Counted from the first letter of the stretch, positions 26,101-33,836 are shown. The stretch is 64,000 nt of DNA from Endozoicomonas sp. NE40 (GCF_040549045.1 NZ_JBEWTB010000002.1:3708501-3772500); one strand, 5' to 3'. A program made the numbers and translations. Notes: generated by a model not told the origin, from the sequence alone.

Positions 26101-27015
26101 AAATATGTCTCTGATTATTATATTTCCAGGGGAAATGTGTTTGCCATTCTTCCTTTTTGGGAGATAGATGCTGATGGAGACCTTCTGGGGAAAAGATATC
26201 CTGTTAAATTGCAAAAAAATTCCTATAGACCATTATTTCCCCTTTTTGATATTTCTCCTGACGAGTTTATTGACCCTTATACTCAGGGAAAATCTTTCTT
26301 TTTTAGTAAGGACTTTGCTTGGGTGCGTCACACCAATGCATTTCTGTCTGGACAGAAAACAGGGCTAAGCCAGTTAAAACATTTTGTAGTCTATGAATCT
26401 TCACCATGGAAGCACTACGCCCGTATTGTAGGCTATGACGACGGGAAACAACTCAGCCTGCTCACGGAGCCTGATCATGGCTTAAGAGAAAGCCACGCGG
26501 AGTTTATATACATGTTTTATAAGCGCTACCTTGCCAGTAGTCAGCAAGTCCGGAAAATTCCTGAAGAGTTAAGAGCCTGGTTTACAAGCTGCCTGGAATC
26601 TCAGGTGTGTCAAATTCCCTGGTTTAGAACTGATTTTACAAAATTAGACAATGGCCATTACCAGAGAGTGCATAAGGCATACGAGATAAAGGCGGTGTCT
26701 TCAGACAAGGCTATGCGACAGTGGCAAAAAAAACTTGCTTTTGTATATGTAGCAGCAAACCTGAAGTCTACGGGTTTAACGATTAGTCAATTTGCTGATG
26801 AGGCAAGAAAGTTATGTGGTGTGTTTGAGCATTATAAAAATCAATTAGCCTGTTTTGTGGAGCTGGCCGATGCTCACTTTTCAAAGTCTGACTGGACGAA
26901 ATCCTCTGAAATAATTCACTATCTGGAAAATTTTGATGGACACAGTCCCCAGGTTGCCTGGCCAATAAATGGCGAGCACAGTGTACTGCCTCCGAGAGTG
27001 TTAACTCCACTTTGA
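23125..27015 (+). CDS. Large exported charged-helix repeat protein
   Basis: I recognise no family for this 1296-residue protein. It has a signal peptide (YLLFFFIALFSTSVLS). An N-terminal globular part of about 150 residues contains HVAIVVNNFLYDASG near residue 86. A Pro/Gln-rich linker and coiled coil (about 245-400) precede about 15 copies of a Lys/Glu/Gln-rich 15-residue repeat (about 450-680) that should form a long single helix, as in TolA. A membrane helix (FLAAWTGVLFLGAIVVYHYI) lies near 797-816, and a 480-residue C-terminal domain follows. There, KHYARIVGYDDGKQL near 1097 resembles the histidine strand of papain-like proteases. Ends are AT-rich, suggesting transfer. Confidence 0.75.
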   Translation: MKRNYNLAGIKKYLLFFFIALFSTSVLSITIEDLKKRLGDHLISINSPVMQSEYHDSALNFLTTVISQEFDIRQINVYQVNEFIMHVAIVVNNFLYDASGNAPEASPNDPSNTLLLGGQRLRGVLRNTPFLRTFFSRAVSLQHPAVSGPRQVLFPEQGVQPVQFSLNQPVPGQQLLLLQHPHQQPQFHQPVMPQPPHLLPVYPPPLVVNANLVRPTMYQLNRVAAEKNNFVEVGQPIGAEATQEETEEAKMLKALTEENLSLKEQQQILKNEIDQDKREKTINEAEKAEQLKQLAEQIKQLKQQQKDLEDKTAQIVKENSVKTEQLKQLAEQTEQLKHLSGQNDELKEQRNKLKREKSKIGKEKDRLVKENASLKQQIKDSQESSTHKEGKPSHKGTNNQQKQKESSSHRTSSDREVQKLMGERERGEREEQEKREQERQMLIAQQKAKEKERKKREQEELALEKAEAEKKQQEKLAREKAEAEKKQQEKLAREKAEAEKKQQEKLAREKAEAEKKQQEKLAREKAEAEKKQQEKLAREKVAAEKKQQDELARKQAEAEKKQQEKLAREKVAAEKKRQDELARKQAEADKKQQEKLAREKAAAERKRQKELARKQAAAERKRQEDLARKKAEDQKKREQDELAQKQAEAERARQEELDRKQAEEEKKRQDELAREQAKQENEGSKQERTQDLSHKTEQTAGQLRTVDLFNPRNTLGSLAVVSASADPSRNLEKELSGLMKNNNIKKQFNNRNAAEASSKSSLPDDNTKPSQEVSQSNQINSNRRQMGEDTIFVKYGEYFLAAWTGVLFLGAIVVYHYINSQAKSDTDTFGDQCQPFLNNIISNGDDSTIKDSKITMKCFVRLSAGDLIIPLYKPYIRNDEDGYSDFILYNGSENNNILPEDKFFLAPDKMEKMSNVSSNFGGRYAELLSDIHDLLLNKSLIDGLRITNLSAMLCGVMPIINQTKQCFLNVRDMIESNGINTISSYYSFMNFGKYVSDYYISRGNVFAILPFWEIDADGDLLGKRYPVKLQKNSYRPLFPLFDISPDEFIDPYTQGKSFFFSKDFAWVRHTNAFLSGQKTGLSQLKHFVVYESSPWKHYARIVGYDDGKQLSLLTEPDHGLRESHAEFIYMFYKRYLASSQQVRKIPEELRAWFTSCLESQVCQIPWFRTDFTKLDNGHYQRVHKAYEIKAVSSDKAMRQWQKKLAFVYVAANLKSTGLTISQFADEARKLCGVFEHYKNQLACFVELADAHFSKSDWTKSSEIIHYLENFDGHSPQVAWPINGEHSVLPPRVLTPL
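24484..25160 (+). repeat. 45-base in-frame tandem repeat array
   Basis: About 15 tandem units of 45 bases encode the 15-residue unit EKKQQEKLAREKAEA. The first four to five units are identical at DNA level and later ones diverge (EKKRQDELARKQAEA, ERKRQKELARKQAAA). This pattern indicates recent unequal expansion at the 5' side of the array. Confidence 0.95.
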
Positions 27016-27092
27016 AATAGCCCATTTTTCAGCGCTACTATTTTTTAGCGATCCTTCAGGACAAGGACTGTCATAAAACAGAAAGGTGATGA

Positions 27093-28049
27093 ATGAGTCC
27101 TTGGTTTGCAAAACAACTGCTGTTCTTTGTTTCGCTGGCAAGTATGCCCCAGTTAAAGTATCCCCCGCCTGCACCGGAATTAACCCGGGAGCAGAGCGTT
27201 CAGGAGATAGAATATAAAGTCCTGCGTATGAAAGACCAGTTGGCCGGTACAGGCTGGCACCGATTCAGCAATGAACGACTGATCGTGTCGGGGATGGCAG
27301 TTCCGGCTCCTACCCCCTTTCAGTATGAGGACCTGGCTGGCTGGTCCTGTGGGCCAAATGCAGTGACCCGGGCAGTGAGTCTGGTGACAGGCAGAACGCT
27401 GTTTACCAGCAATATTGAGTATACCCGTTTTGCCCTTGGAGTACCCAAAGGGCTGGGAACCTACCATGACCATCAGCACGATGATGCCATGTCCTATAAC
27501 ACCTATGGTTTTAAAAAAGTTTACAATCTGCCCTTGATGCCGAGAGTTGCCCAGATTGTTCAGTCCAGCCTGTCTGGCTGGAATCTCAAAACCGGGGCTC
27601 CCCCTGAATGGCTGGCTCAGTATATGAATGCTTACGCTGAAACCGGCAAAGGCATGCACGGGCTGGAATTTGTTTACTACGGCACAAATAACTTTAATCA
27701 TCTGTGGCAGCAGATTACTGCGCACCTGGACAGGGGAGAGGGAATTATTCCGCTGGTTGTATCGGGTGCCTTGCGGTGGCACTATCTGAATATTGCCGGT
27801 TATAACCTTCAAACCGGGCAGGTATTGTTGCTCGACAATGGCAGGCTTGTGAAATGGAGTATTCACCGCTTACAGGGACTGATGTATATGGGGTTTAATT
27901 CGCAATATTATCAGGGTGGGGAGTACGCTGCTTTTGCAGTCAGTGGTCTGGTTAACTGGTTTTCTACAGTGAATGATTACAATGTTATTTTTGTCCGGCG
28001 AAAGGACATTGCCGGAAGCCACCCTCAAATCGTCCATTCTAACGATTAA
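27093..28049 (+). CDS. C39-like papain-fold cysteine protease-like protein
   Basis: The 318-residue protein has a short hydrophobic N-terminus, which may be a signal, and a papain-like core. The cysteine motif GWSCGPNAVTRAVS places Cys86 at the start of a helix. The histidine strand WHYLNIAGYN has His230, and LLLDNG (Asp248/Asn249) supplies the third residue. This order and spacing resemble peptidase C39-like domains. Target is unknown; secretion or effector roles are possible. It lies 77 bases after the 1296-residue protein in the same direction, so the two may be co-transcribed. The assignment rests on motif order only. Confidence 0.6.
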   Translation: MSPWFAKQLLFFVSLASMPQLKYPPPAPELTREQSVQEIEYKVLRMKDQLAGTGWHRFSNERLIVSGMAVPAPTPFQYEDLAGWSCGPNAVTRAVSLVTGRTLFTSNIEYTRFALGVPKGLGTYHDHQHDDAMSYNTYGFKKVYNLPLMPRVAQIVQSSLSGWNLKTGAPPEWLAQYMNAYAETGKGMHGLEFVYYGTNNFNHLWQQITAHLDRGEGIIPLVVSGALRWHYLNIAGYNLQTGQVLLLDNGRLVKWSIHRLQGLMYMGFNSQYYQGGEYAAFAVSGLVNWFSTVNDYNVIFVRRKDIAGSHPQIVHSND

Positions 28050-28112
28050 CCTGCCTTTGAATTCCGTCACAGTTATCGCCATCGCTATTTGGGAAGAACA
28101 AGAGGCGCTGCC

Positions 28113-28643
28113 ATGGAGTTCGCTTTTACCGATGAGCAGGAGATGATCCGCGACTCAGCGGAGAATTTTCTGCAGGATAATTCCACCTCTGAAGCGGTTC
28201 GCGCCGCCATGGTGACAGAGACGGGCTTTGATCCGGCGTTATGGGAGCGTATCTGTACTGACATGTACTGGCAGGCATTGCCTGTTCCGGAAGCTTATGG
28301 CGGTCTTGGGCTAGGCTACGTTGATCTGGTTATTCTGCTGGAAGAAATGGGGCGGCGCCTGTTGTGTTCGCCGTTTTACTCGACGGTTTGCCTGGGGGTG
28401 AACAGCCTTTTGGTGGCAGCCAGTGAAGTGCAGCAACAGCAGTGGTTACCGCAGATTGCAGAAGGCAGCCTGACAGCCACTCTGGCGTATACCTCGGCAA
28501 ACCGCTGGGGTACCGACAGCGTTCAGTGTGTTGCGACCGCAGAAGGTAATGGTTTTTTGCTGTCGGGTACTCTGAAGTATTTACCGGACGGGCATACTGC
28601 CGGTTTGCTGATCATCACTGCCGGCCTGTTTGAAGTCGTTTAA
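28113..28643 (+). pseudogene. Truncated acyl-CoA dehydrogenase (FadE-like)
   Basis: Acyl-CoA dehydrogenases (about 380 residues) desaturate acyl-CoA thioesters. In steroid degraders several act on side chains and ring fragments. Only the N-terminal helical domain and part of the middle beta domain are present (176 residues): FAFTDEQEMIRDSAENFL, PEAYGGLGLGYVDLVILLEEMGR (split family block) and AYTSANRWG. It then stops after LLIITAGLFEVV, so the C-terminal four-helix FAD domain is deleted. The ATG at 28113 has GAGG upstream. It immediately precedes the ketosteroid isomerase gene. Confidence 0.8.
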
Positions 28644-28668
28644 TGAATTCATGGAAGGAGACCATGTC

Positions 28669-29085
28669 ATGGTCAGTAAAGAGCTAATCAGACAAAAAAT
28701 GGAGTTGTATATTCGTCTGCTCAATGCGGGTGATGTTGAGGGTATCATTGGGTTGTATGCTGATGATGCCGTGGTGGAAGACCCGGTGGGAACCGACCCT
28801 TATGTGGGGATTGATGCCATTGCCAGCTTTTACCGGGGAGGGCTGGGGCAGGTTGAAGTGTCTGCTGAGCAGACCGGTGCAGTGCGGACAACCGCTGCCA
28901 GCGAAGGCGCAGTCCCGTTCAGGGTCATCTTGCGTAATGACGACCAGACCATTGTCGTAGAACCCATTGATTTTATGCGTTTTAACGACGACGGCAAGAT
29001 CGTTTGCATGCGGGCGTTCTGGAGTCCGGAGCACAATTACAACAGCGTTATTCATGAAGATACGCTGGAGGAAACCGTTCAATGA
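28669..29085 (+). CDS. ksi: Steroid delta-5-3-ketoisomerase (KSI)
   Basis: KSI moves the double bond of delta-5-3-ketosteroids to delta-4 by proton transfer. The 138-residue protein aligns with Comamonas testosteroni KSI so closely that numbering coincides. Tyr14 (MELY) supplies the oxyanion hydrogen bond, Asp38 (VVEDPVGTDP) is the catalytic base, and Asp101 (VEPIDFMRF) corresponds to Asp99. The start at 28669, behind GGAAGGAG, gives this register. The stop overlaps the next gene start (ATGA). It is intact although the acyl-CoA dehydrogenase gene before it is truncated. Confidence 0.92.
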   Translation: MVSKELIRQKMELYIRLLNAGDVEGIIGLYADDAVVEDPVGTDPYVGIDAIASFYRGGLGQVEVSAEQTGAVRTTAASEGAVPFRVILRNDDQTIVVEPIDFMRFNDDGKIVCMRAFWSPEHNYNSVIHEDTLEETVQ

Positions 29086-29546
29086 GTCTGGAACAGCGTA
29101 TTGAAAAACTGGAGCATCTTGAAGCGATCAGGCAACTGAAACACCGTTACCTGAACAGCTGTGACCTGAAAGACGTTGAGGCTATCCGTCAGTGTTTTGC
29201 AGGGGGTGAGGTACTGATTGATTACGGCGCTATCGGAACGTTTTCCCACCGGGATGACTTTATAGAGGTCTTTCAGAAGATGGCCTGTCATGTTCATGTG
29301 ATCGATCTCCACCATGGGGCCAATCCGGAAATAGAACTGGATGGAGAAGAAGCCAGTGGCCGCTGGGCGCTGTATTACTTTACTATTGACGGGCGTACGG
29401 GAGCCAGTCAGCAGCTGGGAGGTTTTTACCAGGACCGTTACCGGCGTGTGGATGGACAGTGGCTTATTGTAGAAACGAAGTTTCTGCCTCACTCGCTAAA
29501 ACGAATGCCAGCGGCTGAAGAACAACAGCAGGAGCTGTTCCGGTAA
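29082..29546 (+). CDS. SnoaL-like protein coupled to KSI
   Basis: This 154-residue NTF2/SnoaL-fold protein begins with a helix LEHLEAIRQLKHRYLNSCDL typical of the SnoaL_4/BaiE-like group, which includes bile-acid 7-alpha-dehydratase. It continues with HVHVIDLHHG and RWALYYFTIDG, and ends with DGQWLIVETKFLPH. Its ATG overlaps the ksi stop by four bases, so the two are translationally coupled. A steroid dehydratase or isomerase function is likely but inferred from fold and neighbour only. Confidence 0.75.
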   Translation: MSLEQRIEKLEHLEAIRQLKHRYLNSCDLKDVEAIRQCFAGGEVLIDYGAIGTFSHRDDFIEVFQKMACHVHVIDLHHGANPEIELDGEEASGRWALYYFTIDGRTGASQQLGGFYQDRYRRVDGQWLIVETKFLPHSLKRMPAAEEQQQELFR

Positions 29547-29554
29547 TTCGTTAA

Positions 29555-29752
29555 CATCAGTCATTCGAAACGGGCTTTCCAAACAAGCCTGTTTGCATTC
29601 AAGCCATTGCCAGGGATGGTCCAAATCCCTGTCAGTGGGAGCACGACCCACAGCCTGCGTATTGCAAGGTTAAGCGTGATGTGAAAAAGAATAACATTGT
29701 GCCAGTCAGACAGGAACAGCCCAAATATCGTCGTACTGGCGGTGACCGCTGA
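29555..29752 (+). other. Short open frame without start, possible gene tail
   Basis: A 65-codon open frame without an ATG reads PVCIQAIARDGPNPCQWEHD, then PQPAYCKVKRDVKKNN, ending YRRTGGDR before a stop. The composition is protein-like with paired cysteines, so it may be the 3' end of a lost gene. I do not recognise it. The remainder of the 315-base gap 29547-29861 holds the repeat at 29781. Confidence 0.3.
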
Positions 29753-29780
29753 TTCAGTTATCAGATGGAGGCGGACCCTT

Positions 29781-29838
29781 TAAGTGGCTTCTGCCTCCAG
29801 AACGATAAGGCGTTATCCGTGAGTTAATGTTAAAACCG
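29781..29838 (-). repeat. Relic of a GDT1 gene 3' end (second copy)
   Basis: These 58 bases match 30843-30898. The shared stretch includes AAGTGGCTTC, and a near-identical 26-base tail around ATCCGTGAGTTAATGTTAAA that in the second location encodes the last residues (VLTLTHG) of the GDT1-family protein. It marks the far end of a decayed duplication. Confidence 0.75.
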
Positions 29839-29861
29839 AAATCATCCTGAGTTCTATTAAA

Positions 29862-30500
29862 TTAATGGTCAAAATCAAAATCAAAAGCGGAATTTACTTT
29901 CCTTATGAGTAAGCCGAGGGCTGTCTCAACCTCACCCCGCCAGATTAGGTAATTCCTGCCCATAAAAATTTTTTTTGCAAACTCGGCATCAGAATGGTCA
30001 TCGCTTTTTAAATGACCAGGCATGATAGTATGGTCATCGCTTCTTACCTGACCAGGCCTGAAGAACCTTGCTGCGGCAACAACTTTCGGATCGGGATGAA
30101 AGCCAAACTGAAGATAAAAACCCCAGGCTTTCTCGGTCGGTGTGAGAATATGCAAGTGCTTGCCGTTGTTAGCCTGAACTTCGGCAGTAGCAATGAACAT
30201 CAGTAAAGCACCCAGTGAATTATCTCGGTAGGAAGCGGAAACGTTGATAGAACGCAAACCATAAGCGCCTTCAGAGTATGCAGGGTTGTTAAAGCTGGCA
30301 CGAAAGGGGTTATGCATGAAAAAACGATCGGTCTGGTACACGAGGGTTGCATCCCCAATCTTTTTGTCGACCTCCAACAGCTGAGGCCCGAGGACATATT
30401 TACTTTTGACAATGCGCCGGTATGTAAAAGTCTTTGCAGACGATTTATGCTTAAAAAAAGTACCATCAGGTATTTTGACGCAATCAAAGTACATACTCAA
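29862..30500 (-). CDS. Hypothetical protein with GNAT-like core
   Basis: The 212-residue protein is not assigned to a family. Residues about 85-135 (SINVSASYRDNSLGALLMFI, NGKHLHILTPTEKAWGFYLQ, FGFHPDP) follow the order of a GNAT acetyltransferase: acetyl-CoA loop, helix, and the final Y-x-x-x-GF turn. The N-terminal third and the FDFDFDH tail are unusual. It sits exactly between the two ends of a decayed GDT1 copy, so it entered or replaced that copy. Start ATG is followed by MYFDCVKIPDG. Effector or housekeeping role is unknown. Confidence 0.55.
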   Translation of the reverse strand: MSMYFDCVKIPDGTFFKHKSSAKTFTYRRIVKSKYVLGPQLLEVDKKIGDATLVYQTDRFFMHNPFRASFNNPAYSEGAYGLRSINVSASYRDNSLGALLMFIATAEVQANNGKHLHILTPTEKAWGFYLQFGFHPDPKVVAAARFFRPGQVRSDDHTIMPGHLKSDDHSDAEFAKKIFMGRNYLIWRGEVETALGLLIRKVNSAFDFDFDH

Positions 30501-30535
30501 CTTCCTGAATGGGTGCGCTGGATGAGAAGGGTTGA

Positions 30536-30870
30536 CAATTCCGCAGCCCCTTCAGGCTTCTGGCTGTACGGTAGCTATCTTGGTTTTGTCGCTGATTTCA
30601 GCAATGGCAACGGCAAAGATAAAGGCAGAAAAGCTTCCATGGACTGGATGATACCTGAGAAAAAATAAGGGAGAAATGTCCCGCCTTTGAAGGCCGCAGT
30701 TTACAGATTGGACGCTGTTGTGGAAATCTGAAAAAGCCCCTGTTTGAAGGGGCTTTCGTTTATCTGAAGAGTGATTTGCGGCTTCAGATGAACAGGGAGC
30801 CAGAATAGGCGGAACAAACATATCTGCAAAGCCAACCACCATGAAGTGGCTTCGGCCTTTGGAGCAGTAG
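30536..30870 (-). pseudogene. Decayed duplicate of the YjiH 3' end and GDT1 5' end
   Basis: Read on the minus strand, this region holds MVVGFADMFVP (the YjiH-family C-terminal segment) and then, after a deletion, the terminator hairpin. The frame of a GDT1 N-terminus follows (FAVAIAEISDKTK, against FAVAVAEIGDKTQ in the intact gene). The DNA matches 31370-31560 and 31780-31850 closely, including the inter-gene spacer. It is a partial tandem duplication of the downstream locus, without function. Confidence 0.82.
30730..30758 (-). terminator. Duplicated terminator hairpin in the relic
   Basis: GAAAAAGCCCC...GGGGCTTTC reproduces the hairpin that follows the intact YjiH gene at 31527-31554. It now stands inside the decayed copy. 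Confidence 0.7.
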
Positions 30871-30872
30871 TG

Positions 30873-31430
30873 CTATCCGTGAGTTAATGTTAAAACCGCA
30901 AACACCAGAAACAGACAGGCGCTGAATCGGTGAACCCACTTGATTGGCAGCTTGTCGGCAGAGAGTTTACCCATCATAACCACTGGCACATTCGCCAGCA
31001 TCATTCCCACCGTACTACCAATAATCACTGCCCAGTAGTTGTCATACATCGCCGCCAGCAGCACGGTAGCCACCTGGGTTTTGTCGCCTATTTCTGCCAG
31101 AAAAAACAGTACAAAAGTGGCTGCAAAGGGACCATAACGGTAAAACCGGCTCTCTTCTGCCTCGACTTTGTCGGGTATCAGCATCCAGATAGCGACAGCC
31201 GCAAACGACGCTGAGAGAACGTAACGCCCCATGTCTCCGGTCAGCCAGTCGGCAATCCATTGTCCAACCCAGGCAGCTGCCGCATGATTCAGGATGGTAG
31301 CGGCAAATATGCCCAGGCAGATAACCAGAGGCTTTTTGAAACGTGTCGCCAGGATAAAGGCGAGCAACTGGGTTTTGTCACCAATTTCGGCAACGGCAAC
31401 GGCAAAGGTTGAAGACAGAAAAGCTTCCAT
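30873..31430 (-). CDS. GDT1/TMEM165 family (UPF0016) cation transporter
   Basis: This 185-residue membrane protein has the two hallmark E-phi-GDKT motifs, AEIGDKTQLLAFILA near residue 15 and AEIGDKTQVATVLLA near residue 110, each at the start of a three-helix half. Bacterial members export manganese; eukaryotic ones move calcium or manganese in the Golgi. Length is typical. It lies 150 bases after the YjiH-family gene on the same strand. A decayed duplicate of its ends flanks the upstream-lying gene at 29862. Confidence 0.88.
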   Translation of the reverse strand: MEAFLSSTFAVAVAEIGDKTQLLAFILATRFKKPLVICLGIFAATILNHAAAAWVGQWIADWLTGDMGRYVLSASFAAVAIWMLIPDKVEAEESRFYRYGPFAATFVLFFLAEIGDKTQVATVLLAAMYDNYWAVIIGSTVGMMLANVPVVMMGKLSADKLPIKWVHRFSACLFLVFAVLTLTHG

Positions 31431-31526
31431 GAACTGGATGGTACCTGAGAAGAAATAAGTCAGGCGGGTGTCACTTCCCGCCTCTGAAGGTCGTAGTTTA
31501 CAGATTGAATGCTGTGGTGGAAATCT

Positions 31527-31554
31527 GAAAAAGCCCCATAGATCAGGGGCTTTC
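31527..31554 (-). terminator. Terminator after the YjiH-family gene
   Basis: GAAAGCCCCTGATCTATGGGGCTTTTTC in transcript sense is, in parts, a GAAAGCCCC / GGGGCTTT stem followed by T residues. It lies 27 bases after the stop codon. A second perfect hairpin AGGCGGG/CCCGCCT lies at 31462-31483, in the GDT1 leader. Confidence 0.75.
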
Positions 31555-31580
31555 GTTTATCAGAAGGGTGCTTTTCGGCT

Positions 31581-32963
31581 TCAGAAGAAAAGGTGAGCCA
31601 TGGCTGCGATCACTGGCAGGGTGACCAGGGTTCTCAGGATAAAGATCATGAACAGTTCGACCAGGGAGACTGGCACCTTGCTACCCAGCAGCAGAGCGCC
31701 GACTTCAGACAGATAGATCAGCTGTGTCAGGGACAGGGCAGCAATTACAAACCGTGTCATTTCTGTTTCGATGGACGCAGCCAGAATGGACGGAACAAAC
31801 ATATCTGCAAAGCCAACCACCATGGTTCTGGAAGCCAGTTCGGCCTCTGGAATCTGCAGGAGTTCCAGTAATGGGATGAAAGGCATGCCCAGGTAGTTAA
31901 AAACAGGTGTGTATTCAGCAGTGATCAGGGCAACAGTACCTATACCCATCACAACTGGCAGCACGCCAAACACCATGTCGATGGCATTCTTTAAGCCGTC
32001 TTTAAGTACTTTAACAGGATGATTGTCGGCCTCAGTGGCTTTGTTAATGGCATTGCTGACACCCCAGAAAAAAGCGCTCTGGCCAGCAGGAATCACTTCA
32101 CTGTCTGCTTTACGTACTTCGCCGGTAATGTACAGGTCTTTCTTGTTGGACAGAGGGGGCAGCTTTGGAACGATGATGGCTGCAGCAATGCCTGCCAGGC
32201 AGACTGTCAGATAGAAAGGGCCAAACATGTGTTCCAGTCCCACCTGAGCAATAACCACCAGGGAGAAGGTAATGGAAACCGCCGAGAATGTGGTGCCAAT
32301 GACAGCAGCTTCCCGCTGGGTGTAATGGCTGGTTTCATACTGTTTGCTGGTCATCAGAATACCAACACTACCATCGCCCAGCCAGGAGGCGATACAGGTA
32401 ATCGCTGCACGCCCCGGCAGTCCAAACACCGGTCTCATGATTTTTGTCAGCAGGGAGCCCAGTAGTTCCAGCAGGCCGAAGTTCATTAATAACGGCAGCA
32501 GCAGGCCGGCAAAAATAAAGACAGAAAACAGGGTGGGTAACAGGTCAAACAGCACCATACCACCAGTGTCTTCTGACCAGATAGCAGCAGGTCCCATTTC
32601 AAACAGGCTGAGGATGGCAAAGGTCATGCCCAGAAAGCGTACAAAACACCAGACAGGGCTGACATCAAACAGACCTGACAGGAAAGTGGAGTGGTTGATA
32701 AAGCCGGGTTTGAACACTTTTGTTGCCAGAGTCAATAATCCGGTAAAGATAATGATCAGCGTGATTAATGGCGCAATGGTGTCGCCTATGGAACTTTTTA
32801 AAGCGGATGCCAGCAGCGCAACAGGAATAGTGAACTGTTCACCGACGCTGACGGGAGTAATGAATAACAGAACCCCAAGAAGTGAAGGGATAACAAATGT
32901 CATCCATTCTGCCAGTCCATACGGCTGTCTGTTGTTGGTGCTTAAGGCTGCAAACTGCTTCAT
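31581..32963 (-). CDS. YjiH-family membrane protein with Gate domains
   Basis: This 460-residue inner-membrane protein has about 10 helices and belongs to the YjiH family, built from nucleoside-recognition (Gate) domains as in NupC and spore maturation proteins. Visible segments are WMTFVIPSLLGVLLFITPVS at the start, RAAITCIASWLGDGSVGILM (conserved Gate motif) and TMVVGFADMFVPSILA near the C-terminus. The substrate is unknown. Two or three Fur-like boxes lie in the 297-base upstream region, hinting at metal control together with the manganese-type transporter downstream. Confidence 0.82.
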   Translation of the reverse strand: MKQFAALSTNNRQPYGLAEWMTFVIPSLLGVLLFITPVSVGEQFTIPVALLASALKSSIGDTIAPLITLIIIFTGLLTLATKVFKPGFINHSTFLSGLFDVSPVWCFVRFLGMTFAILSLFEMGPAAIWSEDTGGMVLFDLLPTLFSVFIFAGLLLPLLMNFGLLELLGSLLTKIMRPVFGLPGRAAITCIASWLGDGSVGILMTSKQYETSHYTQREAAVIGTTFSAVSITFSLVVIAQVGLEHMFGPFYLTVCLAGIAAAIIVPKLPPLSNKKDLYITGEVRKADSEVIPAGQSAFFWGVSNAINKATEADNHPVKVLKDGLKNAIDMVFGVLPVVMGIGTVALITAEYTPVFNYLGMPFIPLLELLQIPEAELASRTMVVGFADMFVPSILAASIETEMTRFVIAALSLTQLIYLSEVGALLLGSKVPVSLVELFMIFILRTLVTLPVIAAMAHLFF

Positions 32964-33090
32964 AACGAGCCTCCTTTCCCCGGTAATCTCTAATTCATGA
33001 AGGGCTGGCCTTCACTGCCTGAATATCCGATTCAATCGGATACCTCTCTGATCGTGCAGGATGATTATGCAATAAAAATAGAATTATATG

Positions 33091-33129
33091 CAAATAATTA
33101 TTCTCAATTTATGAATAATAATTCTCAAT
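33091..33129 (-). promoter_or_regulatory. Tandem Fur-like boxes upstream of YjiH
   Basis: AATAATTATTCTCAAT (from 33093) and GAATAATAATTCTCAAT (from 33113) repeat the half-site of the classical Fur consensus GATAATGATAATCATTATC/TGAGAATAATTATTCTCA. A third perfect palindrome TGAATAATTATTCA lies at 33226-33239. All lie in the promoter region of the YjiH-GDT1 unit, 130-275 bases before the start codon. Confidence 0.45.
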
Positions 33130-33260
33130 GTGCGCATTGAATTGTTGAATATGGACAATTGTAGCGTTTTGTAATGGCTTGTTATATTTGGTGTGGCAGG
33201 TCGATTCAGGCGGGATTCAGTATACTGAATAATTATTCAATATACTGAATAGTGCACAGG

Positions 33261-33830
33261 CTATCTGTTGATGCCGTAATGTATACGGTCTTCCAGCCCA
33301 CCCCGGTAGGGGTAGAAGTCTTTCTGATGACCTTCCTTAGTCATTCCTATTTTTTGCATCACTCGTTCTGAGCCTTTATTGCTGGCGTAGCAATCGGCAA
33401 CGATCTTGTGTGCATTCAGCTGCTCAAAACCATAGCGCAGCAATAGACGACTGACGCTGGTTGCCAGCCCTTTGCCCCAGAAGCTTCGATCCAGCTGGTA
33501 GCCAATTTCATAAACACCGGGAATCATTCCCATGGGGATGATGGCGGCCATACCGGCAAATGCCCGGGTATGGGTATCACGGATGATCAGGGTCATCACC
33601 GGCTCACCTTCTCCTTTCATGGCCAGGGCATTCTGCTCAGTCATGGGAGCGAAATAATCCCGGTAGAACTGTTCAGGTGCGGGGGCAAACCAGAGAAACT
33701 CTGTGACCTCGTCGTCCTGTAGCATAATGACCAGATCATCGATATCGGCTTCGGTAATCAACGACAGCTGATGGTTATCATCCAGGGGAAAGGGTACACC
33801 CTGAAGTAGTTTATGTTTCATTATTTCCAT
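33261..33830 (-). CDS. RimJ/RimL-type GNAT acetyltransferase
   Basis: This 189-residue GNAT protein has VYEIGYQLDRSFWGKGLATSV (acetyl-CoA loop preceded by the EIGYQL strand) and ASNKGSERVMQKIGMTKEGH, the RimJ/RimL-type signature. It could acetylate a ribosomal protein or a small amine; the substrate is not evident. The ATG at 33830 has AGGA 9 bases upstream. It starts 6 bases after the rsgA stop, so the two genes probably form an operon. Confidence 0.83.
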   Translation of the reverse strand: MEIMKHKLLQGVPFPLDDNHQLSLITEADIDDLVIMLQDDEVTEFLWFAPAPEQFYRDYFAPMTEQNALAMKGEGEPVMTLIIRDTHTRAFAGMAAIIPMGMIPGVYEIGYQLDRSFWGKGLATSVSRLLLRYGFEQLNAHKIVADCYASNKGSERVMQKIGMTKEGHQKDFYPYRGGLEDRIHYGINR

Positions 33831-33836
33831 GTTGGT

